From assembly GCA_964415525.1 (NCBI GenBank), contig CAYQAS010000006.1, positions 1-64,000 on the forward strand: DNA of 64,000 nucleotides, read 5' to 3'. Made by a program: the position numbers and the translations under genes. Of the stretch, positions 26,686 through 35,003 are shown piece by piece. The notes under the pieces were generated by a model. That model saw nothing but the letters and a program-made list of their open reading frames with translations. It was not told the DNA's origin and made no database searches. Positions within the stretch are counted from its first letter, which is position 1, and the number at the start of each line of letters is the position of its first letter. The DNA is from CAZPUI01 sp964415525. GTDB taxonomy: Bacteria > Acidobacteriota > Holophagae > Holophagales > Holophagaceae.

Positions 26686-27120
26686 ATGGCGAAGTCCTAT
26701 TACGCGGGCATGGATCTCGACGCTCCCTGTGGGCGCTGCAAATCGGAGACGAACCATCGGATTCTCTCCATCACCGACGGGGTGCCGGAGAAGATCATCT
26801 GCACCGTCTGCCGGTCTACCCACAAATTCCGAGAGGCAAAGCCCGTGAAGCCTGCGGCACCCGCGGGTGTCCGGGTGTCCAGGGGTTCGGGGGCGGTCAA
26901 CGCTCCGAAGCCCTCGGCGCCCAGTCCGAGCCGCTACCACGATCTGATGATCGAGGAGCAGGCGGGGCTGCGCGCAAAGCCCTACTCCGTCACGGAGCGG
27001 GTGGAGTCAGGGGCGTGGATCGACCACCCCTCCTTCGGTCTGGGCAAGGTCCAGCATCGTTCGGGGCGGAAGATCGACGTTCTGTTCCGGGATGGGCTCA
27101 AGACCCTGATCAACGGCTAG
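26686..27120 (+). CDS. Zinc-ribbon-like protein with C-terminal HPSFGxG domain
   Basis: 144 aa, not a named family to me. An N-terminal CGRC...CTVC pair (about residues 15-18 and 39-42) suggests a zinc ribbon. A Pro/Ala linker follows. The last ~40 residues, GAWIDHPSFGLGKVQHRS then IDVLFRDGLKTL, resemble the tudor-like tail of UvrD/PcrA helicases, which binds RNA polymerase. It is the first of three same-strand genes with a DnaQ-like exonuclease and YraN, which suggests a nucleic-acid role. Confidence 0.65.
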   Translation: MAKSYYAGMDLDAPCGRCKSETNHRILSITDGVPEKIICTVCRSTHKFREAKPVKPAAPAGVRVSRGSGAVNAPKPSAPSPSRYHDLMIEEQAGLRAKPYSVTERVESGAWIDHPSFGLGKVQHRSGRKIDVLFRDGLKTLING

Positions 27121-27141
27121 GCCTTGACCGGCGAGGCCCCG

Positions 27142-27759
27142 ATGCTGCCCGAAGCCCCGGTGGGGCTGCGGCAGCTGGCCTTTGCCGTGGTGGACCTCGA
27201 GACCACCGGCGGTCGCCCGGTGGCGAACTGGGATCGGGAAGGCCGCTTTCATCCTGCGGCCGAGATCACGGAAGTGGGGCTGGTGCGCATGCTTGGGCCT
27301 GTGCGGCAGGGGCGCTTTGCGTCCCTGTGTGCCGTGGAGCGGGACGTGCCGCCCCTGATTCAGCGCCTCACGGGCATCACGCCGGACTTGCTCGAAGGTG
27401 CACCAAGCTGGGAGCGCGTGGCGCTGCAGCTGGTGGATGAGCTGGAGGGCCGTCTTTGGGTGGCTCACAATGCCGGTTTCGACGGTTCTTTCCTCCGGGC
27501 CTACCTGCCCGAGGGACTCTGGAAGCGCCATACCCTCGTCTGCACCATCCGGCTCGCCATGAAGCTCATCCCAGAGGCACCGCGCCGCTCCTTGAGCTTC
27601 TTGGTGGACTTCCTTGGATTGGGTCACGAACAACCCCACCGCGCCCTGCCGGACGCCGAAGCCACAGCGGATCTGCTCCAGGTGCTGCTGGAGCGCGCGG
27701 AGGCCGCAGGCTGGGACGGGGACCGGTTCGTGGAAGAAGGGCGCATCGCCTGGAAGTGA
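27142..27759 (+). CDS. DEDDh 3'-5' exonuclease (DnaQ-like)
   Basis: 205 aa. ExoI VVDLETTGG (D and E), ExoII HNAGFDGSFLRAYL (D) and ExoIII HRALPDAEATADLL (H and D) give the full DEDDh active site. This is the family of DNA polymerase epsilon subunits and RNase T. The ATG at 27142 has GAGG seven bases upstream; a TTG at 27124 would extend it by six residues. No polymerase domain is attached. Confidence 0.9.
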   Translation: MLPEAPVGLRQLAFAVVDLETTGGRPVANWDREGRFHPAAEITEVGLVRMLGPVRQGRFASLCAVERDVPPLIQRLTGITPDLLEGAPSWERVALQLVDELEGRLWVAHNAGFDGSFLRAYLPEGLWKRHTLVCTIRLAMKLIPEAPRRSLSFLVDFLGLGHEQPHRALPDAEATADLLQVLLERAEAAGWDGDRFVEEGRIAWK

Positions 27760-27778
27760 GCTTCGCTACCATGGCGGC

Positions 27779-28159
27779 ATGAATGTTACAGAGCGCGGAA
27801 GACGTGCGGCGCGTTTCGGTCGGCTGGCCGAGCGGGGAACCCTCTGGCTTTTGTGGTTGAGGGGCTGGGAGCTGGTGGGCTGGCGCGTGAAGGTCGGCAA
27901 GTGCGAGCTAGACCTTCTGGTGGCTCGTGGTGATGAATTGCGCCTCGTTGAGGTGAAGGCTCGGGGTCGAGGCGCCTGGATCGGAGCCGATCTCGCCCTG
28001 AGCTACGCCCAGCGCCAGCGACTCCAGCGCGGACTTTCCCGCTTCTTGGACGGCGTCCCGTGGCCGGGGCGGCTCACCTTTCAGCGGGTGAGCTGGTCAG
28101 GGTGGCGTCCCTGCTTTCATCCGCCGGAACGCTGGGATGCCCTACACCCACGGGCCTGA
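27779..28159 (+). CDS. UPF0102 (YraN) nuclease-like protein
   Basis: 126 aa. The endonuclease-like core is clear: CELDLLVARGDELRLVEVKAR (D and ExK arrangement), preceded by the usual arginine-rich N-terminus (RGRRAARFGRLAERG). Function is unproven in the family. It starts 19 bases after the exonuclease stop, and the stop lies four bases from a convergent DUF1904 gene. Confidence 0.88.
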   Translation: MNVTERGRRAARFGRLAERGTLWLLWLRGWELVGWRVKVGKCELDLLVARGDELRLVEVKARGRGAWIGADLALSYAQRQRLQRGLSRFLDGVPWPGRLTFQRVSWSGWRPCFHPPERWDALHPRA

Positions 28160-28163
28160 TTCG

Positions 28164-28487
28164 TTAGAAATGGGCGCCATCCTCGTAATACGCCCGCCGT
28201 TCCAATTTCAGGAACACCACATCTGGTGCCTCGCAGCCCACGGCCTTTAGGCGTTCCGTGAGTGCCTGGGCCACGCGGTCTTGGACCTCCTCGCCGCGGT
28301 CGAACCAGGCGACTTCCACGAAGGGCACCACGGCCTCGCCGGGTTCAGGGAGGGGTGTGTCGCCGGAGGCCAGCAGCACCATGTAGGTACGCGGGCACTG
28401 GAGGAGGGACTCCATGTCATCGAAGATCCCCTGTCGTGCGGCCAGGAGCCGTTCCGTGGATATGCCAGTGGTGCGGATGCGGGGCAT
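28164..28487 (-). CDS. DUF1904 tautomerase-fold protein
   Basis: 107 aa. MPRIRTTGIS at the N-terminus with a free Pro-2, VVPFVEVAWFDRGEEVQD in the middle and YYEDGAHF at the end match DUF1904, a small family thought to share the MIF/4-OT tautomerase fold. The catalytic role of the N-terminal proline is inference. A divergent cation transporter gene starts 166 bp away. Confidence 0.8.
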   Translation of the reverse strand: MPRIRTTGISTERLLAARQGIFDDMESLLQCPRTYMVLLASGDTPLPEPGEAVVPFVEVAWFDRGEEVQDRVAQALTERLKAVGCEAPDVVFLKLERRAYYEDGAHF

Positions 28488-28653
28488 GGGTCTCGCCTCA
28501 GGTGTCGGTGGTGTGGTTGTTGTGAGTTAGATGGAAAAGTCTGGAGTGTTTCGGGAGAAAGGGCTGCTTCGGTGTCTCCATCCACGGCTGCCGGTGGGTG
28601 GCCCTTGCTTCGGAGCCCGGGGCCCGGTGAGATGGTCAAGAGAGGAACGTCCT

Positions 28654-29634
28654 ATGCCCCAAACGCAACGAGCCCGCATCCGGGTGGCGATCACCGCCAT
28701 CGTGGCGGGAGTCTCCATTCTTGGCCTGAAATACTACGCCTATTACGTTAGCGGCTCTGCGGCCCTGATGTCCGATGCCTACGAGAGCGTCGTGAACGTC
28801 GTATCCGCCATCTTCGCACTGGGGGCTGTCCTGTATGCCGACCAGCCCGCGGATAAAGAACACCCATACGGGCACGGCAAGATCGAACATTTCAGCGCCG
28901 CCTTCGAGGGGGGCATGATTTCCCTGGCCGCCGTGATGATCATCTACGAGGCCATCAAGGCGATGGTGTCGCCGAAGCCTCTCGAGGCGCTCGGCCTCGG
29001 CCTCATCATCAACTTCGGGGCCGGGGCCATGAACGGGCTGCTGGGGCTCTACCTCGTGCAGGCCGGCAAGAAACAAGGCAGCCAGGCCCTCATGGCGGAT
29101 GGCCATCACGTCCTGTCCGACTTCTACACGACCCTGGGCATCGGCGCCGGCCTGCTGCTGGTGAAGCTCACAGGGCTGACCTGGCTGGATCCCATCATGG
29201 CCATTGGTGTAGGCGTGCTGCTGGCCTGGACGGGCTTCAAGCTCGTGAGGGCCTCCAGCGAAGCGCTCCTGGATCGGGAAGACCCGGAACTTGTGGGGCG
29301 CCTCGTCCAGGTCATCAACCGAGTGCGGCCCACCGGTGTGCTGGCGATTCACGAACTTCGAACCCTGCGCAATGGGCGATACACCCATGTGGACATCCAC
29401 ATCGTGATTCCCGAGTTCTACACGATCACTCAAGGGCACGCTCTGGTGGAGACGTTCAACCGTGAGGTGATTGAAGGCGTGGGACTCGAAGGGGAACTCC
29501 ACACCCACACGGACCCGTGCATGCGGGCGCACTGTGCGGGATGCCCCGTGGAGCCATGCCCGGTGCGGCTGGCGCCCCAGACCGCCTGCACCTTCATCAC
29601 GGCACCGGCGGCGGTGGCACCCGGCGAAATCTAG
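28654..29634 (+). CDS. Cation diffusion facilitator (CDF) metal efflux protein
   Basis: 326 aa with six membrane segments. Metal site A residues are in SDAYES (segment 2) and DGHHVLSD (segment 5), and HPYGHGKIEHF follows segment 2. The C-terminal cytoplasmic domain ends in a cysteine-rich tail (MRAHCAGCPVEPCPVR), which may bind metal as a sensor. It exports Zn, Fe, Mn or Co in exchange for protons; which metal is not clear. The ATG at 28654 has AGAGGAA upstream. The 166-bp leader was checked for NiCo and yybP-ykoY riboswitch motifs and none was recognised. Confidence 0.92.
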   Translation: MPQTQRARIRVAITAIVAGVSILGLKYYAYYVSGSAALMSDAYESVVNVVSAIFALGAVLYADQPADKEHPYGHGKIEHFSAAFEGGMISLAAVMIIYEAIKAMVSPKPLEALGLGLIINFGAGAMNGLLGLYLVQAGKKQGSQALMADGHHVLSDFYTTLGIGAGLLLVKLTGLTWLDPIMAIGVGVLLAWTGFKLVRASSEALLDREDPELVGRLVQVINRVRPTGVLAIHELRTLRNGRYTHVDIHIVIPEFYTITQGHALVETFNREVIEGVGLEGELHTHTDPCMRAHCAGCPVEPCPVRLAPQTACTFITAPAAVAPGEI

Positions 29635-29700
29635 GCGGACATTCCTGCCCATTGAGGGAATGGACTGACATGCCGATGTTTATGGCATGAGGAGTCTCCC

Positions 29701-30024
29701 ATGGCCATGGATATTTCCAGCATCACCCGCTCCGCTATGACTGCCGCCACCCAATCCATGGCAGTCAACGCCAACAATGTCGCCAATGCGCAGACGCCAG
29801 AGTTCGCCTCCAAGCGGGCGGACCTGCAGGATCAGGCCGCCGGTGGGGTCCAGGTTTCCGCAGTGCGGGATCGTGGCGCTCCGATCGTGGCGGGGCAGAG
29901 CAACGTGGACTACGCCCAGGAGATTTCCGAGGCGGCCAATGCCAAGACCCTGGCCATTGCGCAGACTGCTGTCATCAAGACCCAGGATGCGATGCTGGGA
30001 GCGGTGATGGACATGCGGGCTTGA
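29701..30024 (+). CDS. Stand-alone flagellar rod/hook-like small protein
   Basis: 107 aa. The N-terminus ITRSAMTAATQSMAVNANNV then ANAQTPEF matches the flagellar basal-body rod motif. The C-terminus NVDYAQEISEAANAKTLAIA then IKTQDAMLGAVMDM matches the C-terminal coiled coil of FlgE/FlgC-type axial proteins. The central domain is absent. No other flagellar gene is near. Its start has GAGGAG upstream, and a 6-bp hairpin (CATGCC/GGCATG) precedes it. Confidence 0.8.
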   Translation: MAMDISSITRSAMTAATQSMAVNANNVANAQTPEFASKRADLQDQAAGGVQVSAVRDRGAPIVAGQSNVDYAQEISEAANAKTLAIAQTAVIKTQDAMLGAVMDMRA

Positions 30025-30029
30025 AGGCC

Positions 30030-30079
30030 CCCCTCAAAGAGAAGGCGGCGGAATCTTCCGCCGCCTTCTCTTTGAGGGG
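30030..30079. terminator. Strong bidirectional terminator, 24-bp perfect stem
   Basis: 30030-30053 pairs perfectly with 30056-30079 around TC. It lies just after the flagellar-like gene and 7 bases before the end of the convergent ABC ATPase gene. Confidence 0.9.
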
Positions 30080-30086
30080 TTCGATC

Positions 30087-30818
30087 CTACAGGGTCAGGT
30101 GAGCGAGGTGCTCCTCGGTGCTGATGGGAGTGTTGACCTCGTCATGCTTGATCTTGCCGTCCAGCAACTTGACGATGCGGTGGGCGTGGCGGGCGATGTC
30201 TTCTTCGTGGGTCACGAGGATGATGGTGTTGCCGCGCCGATAGAGTTCCTCGAAGAGGGCCATGATCTCGACGCTGGTCTTGGTATCCAGGGCGCCGGTG
30301 GGTTCATCGGCCAGGAGGATGGAGGGGCGGTTCACCAGGGCGCGGGCAATGGCCACGCGCTGGCGCTGGCCGCCGGAGAGCTGGTTGGGCATGTGGTCAG
30401 CGCGGGGGGCGAGACCCACGGCGTCCAGGGCTTCCAGGGCGCGCTTGTGGCGCTCGGCGGGCGGAATTCCCGCGTAGACCAGGGGCAGCTCCACGTTCTG
30501 CAGGGCCGTGGTGCGCGCCAGCAGGTTGAAGGTCTGGAAGACGAAGCCGATCTCCTCGTTGCGGATCTGGGCCAGCTCGTCGTCCGTCATCTTGCTGACG
30601 ATCTTGCTGTTCAGCATGTAGTCGCCGGAGGTGGGGCTATCCAGGCAACCGATCATGTTCATCATGGTGGATTTTCCGGATCCGGAAGGGCCCATGATGG
30701 CCACATATTCCCCGCGGTTGATGGAGAGGCTCACGCCATCAAGAGCCCGAACCTCCATATCGCCCATGGGGTAGATCTTGGTGATGTCCGTGAGTTGGAT
30801 CAGCGGGGCCTCGTTCAT
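30087..30818 (-). CDS. ABC transporter ATP-binding protein (MacB/LolD type)
   Basis: 243 aa. Walker A GPSGSGKST, Q-loop GFVFQTFNLL, signature LSGGQRQRVAIARAL, Walker B ILLADEPTGALD and the H-loop VTHEED are all present. The order ITKIYPMGDMEVRALDGVSL is typical of MacB/LolD/FtsE-like ATPases, which power lipoprotein release or efflux permeases. No permease is adjacent. The ATG at 30818 has GAGGGA upstream. Confidence 0.93.
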   Translation of the reverse strand: MNEAPLIQLTDITKIYPMGDMEVRALDGVSLSINRGEYVAIMGPSGSGKSTMMNMIGCLDSPTSGDYMLNSKIVSKMTDDELAQIRNEEIGFVFQTFNLLARTTALQNVELPLVYAGIPPAERHKRALEALDAVGLAPRADHMPNQLSGGQRQRVAIARALVNRPSILLADEPTGALDTKTSVEIMALFEELYRRGNTIILVTHEEDIARHAHRIVKLLDGKIKHDEVNTPISTEEHLAHLTL

Positions 30819-30934
30819 GGATTCCCTCAAAGAGTCTTGCCTCAATACATGATGCCCACCGGGGCGCCACCTTGACTAGGCGAGTCTTCGCATGAGACAG
30901 GTTCACCGTTTAGGTTGTTGAAGACGGAGGCCCC

Positions 30935-33547
30935 ATGAAGCTGCTGCTCATCGCCCTGGGGCGCCTGCTCCTTCGAATCCGCTATCGGATCACCGTGAAG
31001 GGGCTGGAGGCCGTCCTGGCGAAAGGGCCGGGGGGGATCCTCTTCCTCCCCAACCATCCCAGCCTCATGGATCCTGTGATCCTGTTCACGGAACTCTATG
31101 GCCGCTTCCATCCCCGGACCTTGGCGGATCGGGATCGGGTGGGCTCTCCGATCGTGGCGAAGCTGGCCTCACTCTTTGGCGTGATTCCCATGCGGGATCC
31201 GGGGGCCTACGGCGCCGCGGCCCGAGAGGACGTGGACCATGCCATGGCTGCCTGCGCCGAGTTCCTGGCGGCAGGCCAGAACGTAATGCTCTATCCAGCC
31301 GGTCACCTCCAGAAGCAGCGCCTGGAGGAAGTGGGGGGCAACAGCGCCGTGGACACGCTCCTGGCTTTGGCCCCCGACACGCGGGTGGTGATGGTGCGCA
31401 CCCGGGGGCTCTGGGGGAGCCGCTTCAGTTGGGCCGCGGGACGCCGTCCCGAATTGGGCCGGGAGATGAAGCCCGCCCTGTGGCGCGTTCTGGCCAACCT
31501 TGTTTTCCTCCTGCCCCGGCGGGAGGTGGTGATCGAGTGCGTGGAACCCTCGGATTTCCCCCGAAGCGAAGGGCGTGTGGCTCAGAACCGCTTCCTTGAG
31601 GACTTTTTCAACCAGGACGCCCCCCCCGCCACCTACGTTCCCCTGCATTTCCTCGAAGGCGGTGGCGTGCGCGAACTGCCAGAGCACACTCGGGCTTCCC
31701 ATCGGGGGGCGGCTGCCGCCTGTCCGGATGACGTTCGTGAGCGGGTGATGGCCCACCTGCTGGAGGTGACAGGTGTGTCAAAGATCGCCCCGGAAGCCCA
31801 TCTTGCGAGGGATCTGGGGTTGGACAGCCTTGGGCGCCTGGAGCTGAGCCTCTGGCTGGAGGAGGAGTTCCGGGTGGAGCCCCCCAGCCCCGAGAACCTG
31901 GAAACCGTGTGCGACGTCTGCCTGGCGGCCTCCGGAGTCTCTCTGGAGGCCCTCAACACCCTTCAGCCCATCGATCCGCGCTGGTTCATTACCTCGCCAC
32001 TGCCAACCAAGGTTCTCGAGTCCCGCACGGTGCTGGAGGCCATGGTGAAGCAGGCCCAGCTCGACCCCAAACGCACGATCCTCGCGGACCAGACGTCGGG
32101 CATGCGCACCTATGGTGATTTGCTGACCGCCGTCTGCGTCCTGTCGCCCCTGGTCGCTGCGCTGGAGGGCCGCTACGTGGGCGTCATGCTGCCCGCCAGT
32201 GTCGGTGCCACGGTGATCTACTACGCCGTCCTTGCCAGCGGCAAGATCCCCGTGATGATCAACTGGACCGTGGGCACCCGCAGCCTGCAGCATGGCCTTG
32301 AGCTGCTCGATATCCGCCACGTCCTCACAGCCAAGGCGCTGCTGACCAAGCTGGAAGCTCAGGGGATCGACCTGGGGCCCGCCCGGGAGCGCATGCTGCC
32401 CTTGGAGGATCTGCGCGGACGCATCGGGCTCCTCGACAAGGTGAAGGGCGCCCTGCGCGCCAAATTCGGGCTCGTGGGACTGGCTCGCACCTCCCTTCCG
32501 GAGACCGCTGTCGTGCTCTTCACCAGCGGGTCCGAGAGTTTCCCCAAGGCCGTGCCCCTGACCCATCAGAACCTGCTGGTGAACACCGAGGACACGATTC
32601 AGCGTTTCAAGTTCCGACCCACGGACGTGATGATCGCCTGTCTGCCGCCCTTTCACAGCATGGGGCTCATGGGCACGGTGGTGGTGCCGACCATCATCGG
32701 CATGCGTACGGCCTATCACACGAACCCCACAGAGGGCGGCGTACTGGCCCGGCTCATCGAGGCCTACCGCTGCACCGTCCTTCCCGGCACGCCCACCTTC
32801 CTCGGGGGCATCGTTCGCGCCGCGGCGGATCCTCAGCTCACCACGCTCCGGGCGGTGATCAGCGGCGCTGAGAAATGCCCCGACAGCCTCTTCGATGTGT
32901 TGGCACGGCGCTTCCCGAACCTGATCGTCGTGGAAGGCTACGGCATCACCGAATGCAGCCCGATCCTCGCCGCGAACCTGGAGGAAGCACCGATGCGCGG
33001 CACCATCGGCTACCCGTTGAACCGCGTGTCCCTGCGCATCGTGCATCCCGAGACCCTCGAGCCCATGCCCAAGGGCGAGAAGGGGCTTCTGTTGGCCCAC
33101 GGTCCCAGCATCTTCCACGGCTACCTCGGCGCCGAGGCTCCGGATCCCTTCGTGGAGTTGGACGGCCTCCGCTGGTATCGCACCGGCGATCTCGTGAGGG
33201 AGCGGGAGGACGGTGCCCTGGAATTCCAGGGGCGGCTCAAGCGGTTTGTGAAGCTGGGTGGCGAGATGGTGAGTCTGCCGGCGGTGGAGGAGGCGCTTCA
33301 GGCGACATTTCCGGGTGGCGAGGATGGGGCCATCGTGCTGGCGGTGGAGGCGACTCCCGTGGAGCAGAGCCCGGATCTGGTGCTCTTCACCACCCTGGAG
33401 CTCACCCGCGAGGCCGCAAATGCCGCGCTCAAGGCCGCGGGGCTCAGCCCGCTCCATTACGTGAAAGAAGTGCGGCGCGTCGAGGTCATCCCGTTGCTCG
33501 GCACAGGGAAGACGGACTACCGGAGCCTCAAGGCGCTGCTGGGCTAG
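30935..33547 (+). CDS. Acyltransferase - acyl carrier protein - AMP-forming acyl ligase fusion
   Basis: 870 aa in three modules. Residues 1-215: PlsC-type 1-acylglycerol-phosphate acyltransferase with H41-P-S-L-M-D46 (HX4D). Residues about 265-335: acyl carrier protein with phosphopantetheine serine S298 in LGLDSLGRLE. Residues about 350-870: AMP-binding acyl-ACP synthetase with TSGSESFPKAVPLTHQN, VEGYGITECSP and the RTGDL region. E. coli Aas has acyltransferase and ligase but no internal ACP. The product would load fatty acids onto its own carrier and transfer them to lysophospholipid (inference). Confidence 0.9.
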   Translation: MKLLLIALGRLLLRIRYRITVKGLEAVLAKGPGGILFLPNHPSLMDPVILFTELYGRFHPRTLADRDRVGSPIVAKLASLFGVIPMRDPGAYGAAAREDVDHAMAACAEFLAAGQNVMLYPAGHLQKQRLEEVGGNSAVDTLLALAPDTRVVMVRTRGLWGSRFSWAAGRRPELGREMKPALWRVLANLVFLLPRREVVIECVEPSDFPRSEGRVAQNRFLEDFFNQDAPPATYVPLHFLEGGGVRELPEHTRASHRGAAAACPDDVRERVMAHLLEVTGVSKIAPEAHLARDLGLDSLGRLELSLWLEEEFRVEPPSPENLETVCDVCLAASGVSLEALNTLQPIDPRWFITSPLPTKVLESRTVLEAMVKQAQLDPKRTILADQTSGMRTYGDLLTAVCVLSPLVAALEGRYVGVMLPASVGATVIYYAVLASGKIPVMINWTVGTRSLQHGLELLDIRHVLTAKALLTKLEAQGIDLGPARERMLPLEDLRGRIGLLDKVKGALRAKFGLVGLARTSLPETAVVLFTSGSESFPKAVPLTHQNLLVNTEDTIQRFKFRPTDVMIACLPPFHSMGLMGTVVVPTIIGMRTAYHTNPTEGGVLARLIEAYRCTVLPGTPTFLGGIVRAAADPQLTTLRAVISGAEKCPDSLFDVLARRFPNLIVVEGYGITECSPILAANLEEAPMRGTIGYPLNRVSLRIVHPETLEPMPKGEKGLLLAHGPSIFHGYLGAEAPDPFVELDGLRWYRTGDLVREREDGALEFQGRLKRFVKLGGEMVSLPAVEEALQATFPGGEDGAIVLAVEATPVEQSPDLVLFTTLELTREAANAALKAAGLSPLHYVKEVRRVEVIPLLGTGKTDYRSLKALLG

Positions 33548-33566
33548 GAAGCAATCCGCTTGCCAG

Positions 33567-33587
33567 CCTGCCGCACTTCGTGGCAGG
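33567..33587 (+). terminator. Hairpin after the acyltransferase fusion gene
   Basis: CCTGCCGC/GTGGCAGG (8 bp with one G-U) around ACTTC, 20 bases after the stop codon. There is no T-run. It separates this gene from the lysine riboswitch. Confidence 0.5.
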
Positions 33588-33594
33588 ATCGCCG

Positions 33595-33775
33595 TTACCG
33601 ATGGAGGCGCGGTCCCCATCACTAGCTCCTGTGAGGACGTGCCGTCCGATGACCAAGGGTGAAAGGGGTGGATCGCCGAAGGGTTCGCGGAGCACAGACG
33701 CGCACCTTGGCTGCAGGGGCTAAATCCCCTGGGTTGTCGCACCAGGGCTTGCCCGGTGCGGAGTGCCGGAGGGAC
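33595..33775 (+). promoter_or_regulatory. Lysine riboswitch (L-box)
   Basis: The leader of the lysine operon carries the ordered L-box core. GATGGAGGCGCGG at 33600 matches the P1/J1-2 consensus. TGAAAGGGG then ATCGCCGAAGG at 33660-33681 matches the conserved region 3' of P2. P4 is CAGGGG/CCCCTG at 33714-33731, followed by GGGTTGTC. P5 is GCACC/GGTGC at 33739-33759. GGAGTGCC closes the core. P1 pairing looks weak. Lysine binding would lower expression. A CCGGG-AAAA-CCCGG hairpin at 33783-33796, before the dapE ribosome site, may be part of the expression platform. Confidence 0.82.
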
Positions 33776-33836
33776 AGACGACCGGGAAAACCCGGCCTTC
33801 GGTTCCAGAGCGCTTTTCGGGATCGAGGAGGCCAGT

Positions 33837-34871
33837 TTGAGCACGGTCATCACCCCATCCCCCACTTCCACCCGTCTCGGCGAGACGCTGGTCGATCTGT
33901 GCGCCGTGGACACGACGCCGGGTCGGGAAGACGCGATCCATCCGGTGCTCCTGCCCCTGTTGCAGGAGCTGGGCGCCGACGTGACCCTGCAGCCGGTGGA
34001 TGCCGGTCGCACCAACGTGCTGGCGCGATGGGGCAACCCGCGCGTGCTGTTCAGCACTCACCTCGACACCGTGGCGCCGTTCTTTGCCCCGCGTTTCGAT
34101 GGCGTCGTCGTCTTCGGTCGCGGTGCCTGCGATGCCAAGGGTCAGGCCCTCGCCCAGCTGGAGGCCATCCGACAGCTCCTGTCCGAAGGCCACACGAACC
34201 TCGGTTGGCTGGGGGTGGTGGGTGAGGAGACCGACAGCGCCGGTGCCGCCAAGGCCCTGGAGCTGGCCCCTCTGCTGCCGGATTTGCTGATTCTCGTGAA
34301 CGGCGAACCCACCGAAGGCCGCCTGGGCACGGGACAGCGGGGTGTGCTGGTGCTGAAGCTCGCGGTGGAAGGGCGCTCTGCCCACGCCAGCGATCCCAGC
34401 AAGGGCCGGAGCGCCGCGTGGCCGCTGATGGACTGGCTCCAGGCGATCCGCAACGAGCCCATGGCCCGTCATCCCGAGCTCGGTTCCGAAGTCTGGAACC
34501 TCGGATTGCTGGAAGCTGGCGAGGCCGTGAACAGCGTGCCGGCCCATGCCGAGGCGCGGCTCCAGGCCCGAACGGTGCCGGGTACACGGCTGCTGGAGGC
34601 GGTTCATGCCGCCTGCCCCGAGCACGGGACCGTGGAGGTCGTGTTGGATGAATCCTGGGACACCTATCCGCAGCTAGAGGGCTTCGACTACGACGTCCTG
34701 CCCTTCGGCAGCGATGCACCGGCGCTGCGGGCGCTGGTGCCCGACCGCATGGTGGTGCTGGCGGGGCCCGGCACCATCCGCGTCGCGCACACCCTGAACG
34801 AACAGATTTCGCTGGATGAGGTCACGGCGGGCGTCGCGTTGAACGCCCGCCTGGCGAAGCGATTTCTATAA
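33837..34871 (+). CDS. dapE: M20 family deacylase, probable succinyl-diaminopimelate desuccinylase
   Basis: 344 aa dinuclear zinc hydrolase of the DapE/ArgE/LysK group. Metal ligands are H75 and D77 (STHLDTV), D99 (GRGACDAKG) and E131, with catalytic base E130 (VGEETDS). The NGEPTEGRLGTGQRGVL segment and central dimerisation domain are typical. Its place as first gene behind the lysine riboswitch, with dapD and an aminotransferase downstream, supports desuccinylation of succinyl-DAP. LysK-like or acetyl-DAP activity cannot be excluded. The TTG at 33837 has GAGGAGG five bases upstream and is clearly the start. Confidence 0.85.
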   Translation: MSTVITPSPTSTRLGETLVDLCAVDTTPGREDAIHPVLLPLLQELGADVTLQPVDAGRTNVLARWGNPRVLFSTHLDTVAPFFAPRFDGVVVFGRGACDAKGQALAQLEAIRQLLSEGHTNLGWLGVVGEETDSAGAAKALELAPLLPDLLILVNGEPTEGRLGTGQRGVLVLKLAVEGRSAHASDPSKGRSAAWPLMDWLQAIRNEPMARHPELGSEVWNLGLLEAGEAVNSVPAHAEARLQARTVPGTRLLEAVHAACPEHGTVEVVLDESWDTYPQLEGFDYDVLPFGSDAPALRALVPDRMVVLAGPGTIRVAHTLNEQISLDEVTAGVALNARLAKRFL

Positions 34872-34949
34872 CCGCCCCTCCTTTTTGGGGCGCGGACGAA
34901 AATCGTCCCACGCCCTTCCTGCATCTGGAAAACCATCCGGAGATTCGAC

Positions 34950-35003
34950 ATGTTCTGTCTGATTGCAACCCTTGAAACCCTGACGATGGAGGTGAGCCGA
35001 TGA
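34950..35003 (+). CDS. Possible 17-codon leader ORF coupled to lysC
   Basis: ATG at 34950 follows GGAG with 7-base spacing. The frame encodes MFCLIATLETLTMEVSR and stops at TGA 35001-35003, overlapping the lysC ATG (ATGA). It contains the lysC ribosome site. It has no lysine or repeated regulatory codons, so it is not a classic attenuator; translational coupling is the likely effect if it is translated. Confidence 0.4.
   Translation: MFCLIATLETLTMEVSR

Noticed and set aside
28488..28653. Possible metal riboswitch before the CDF transporter
   Set aside because: No NiCo or yybP-ykoY core motifs could be matched in the leader.
31778..34057. A 759-codon minus-strand frame
   Set aside because: It is antisense to the acyltransferase fusion, the riboswitch and dapE, with no recognisable domain.
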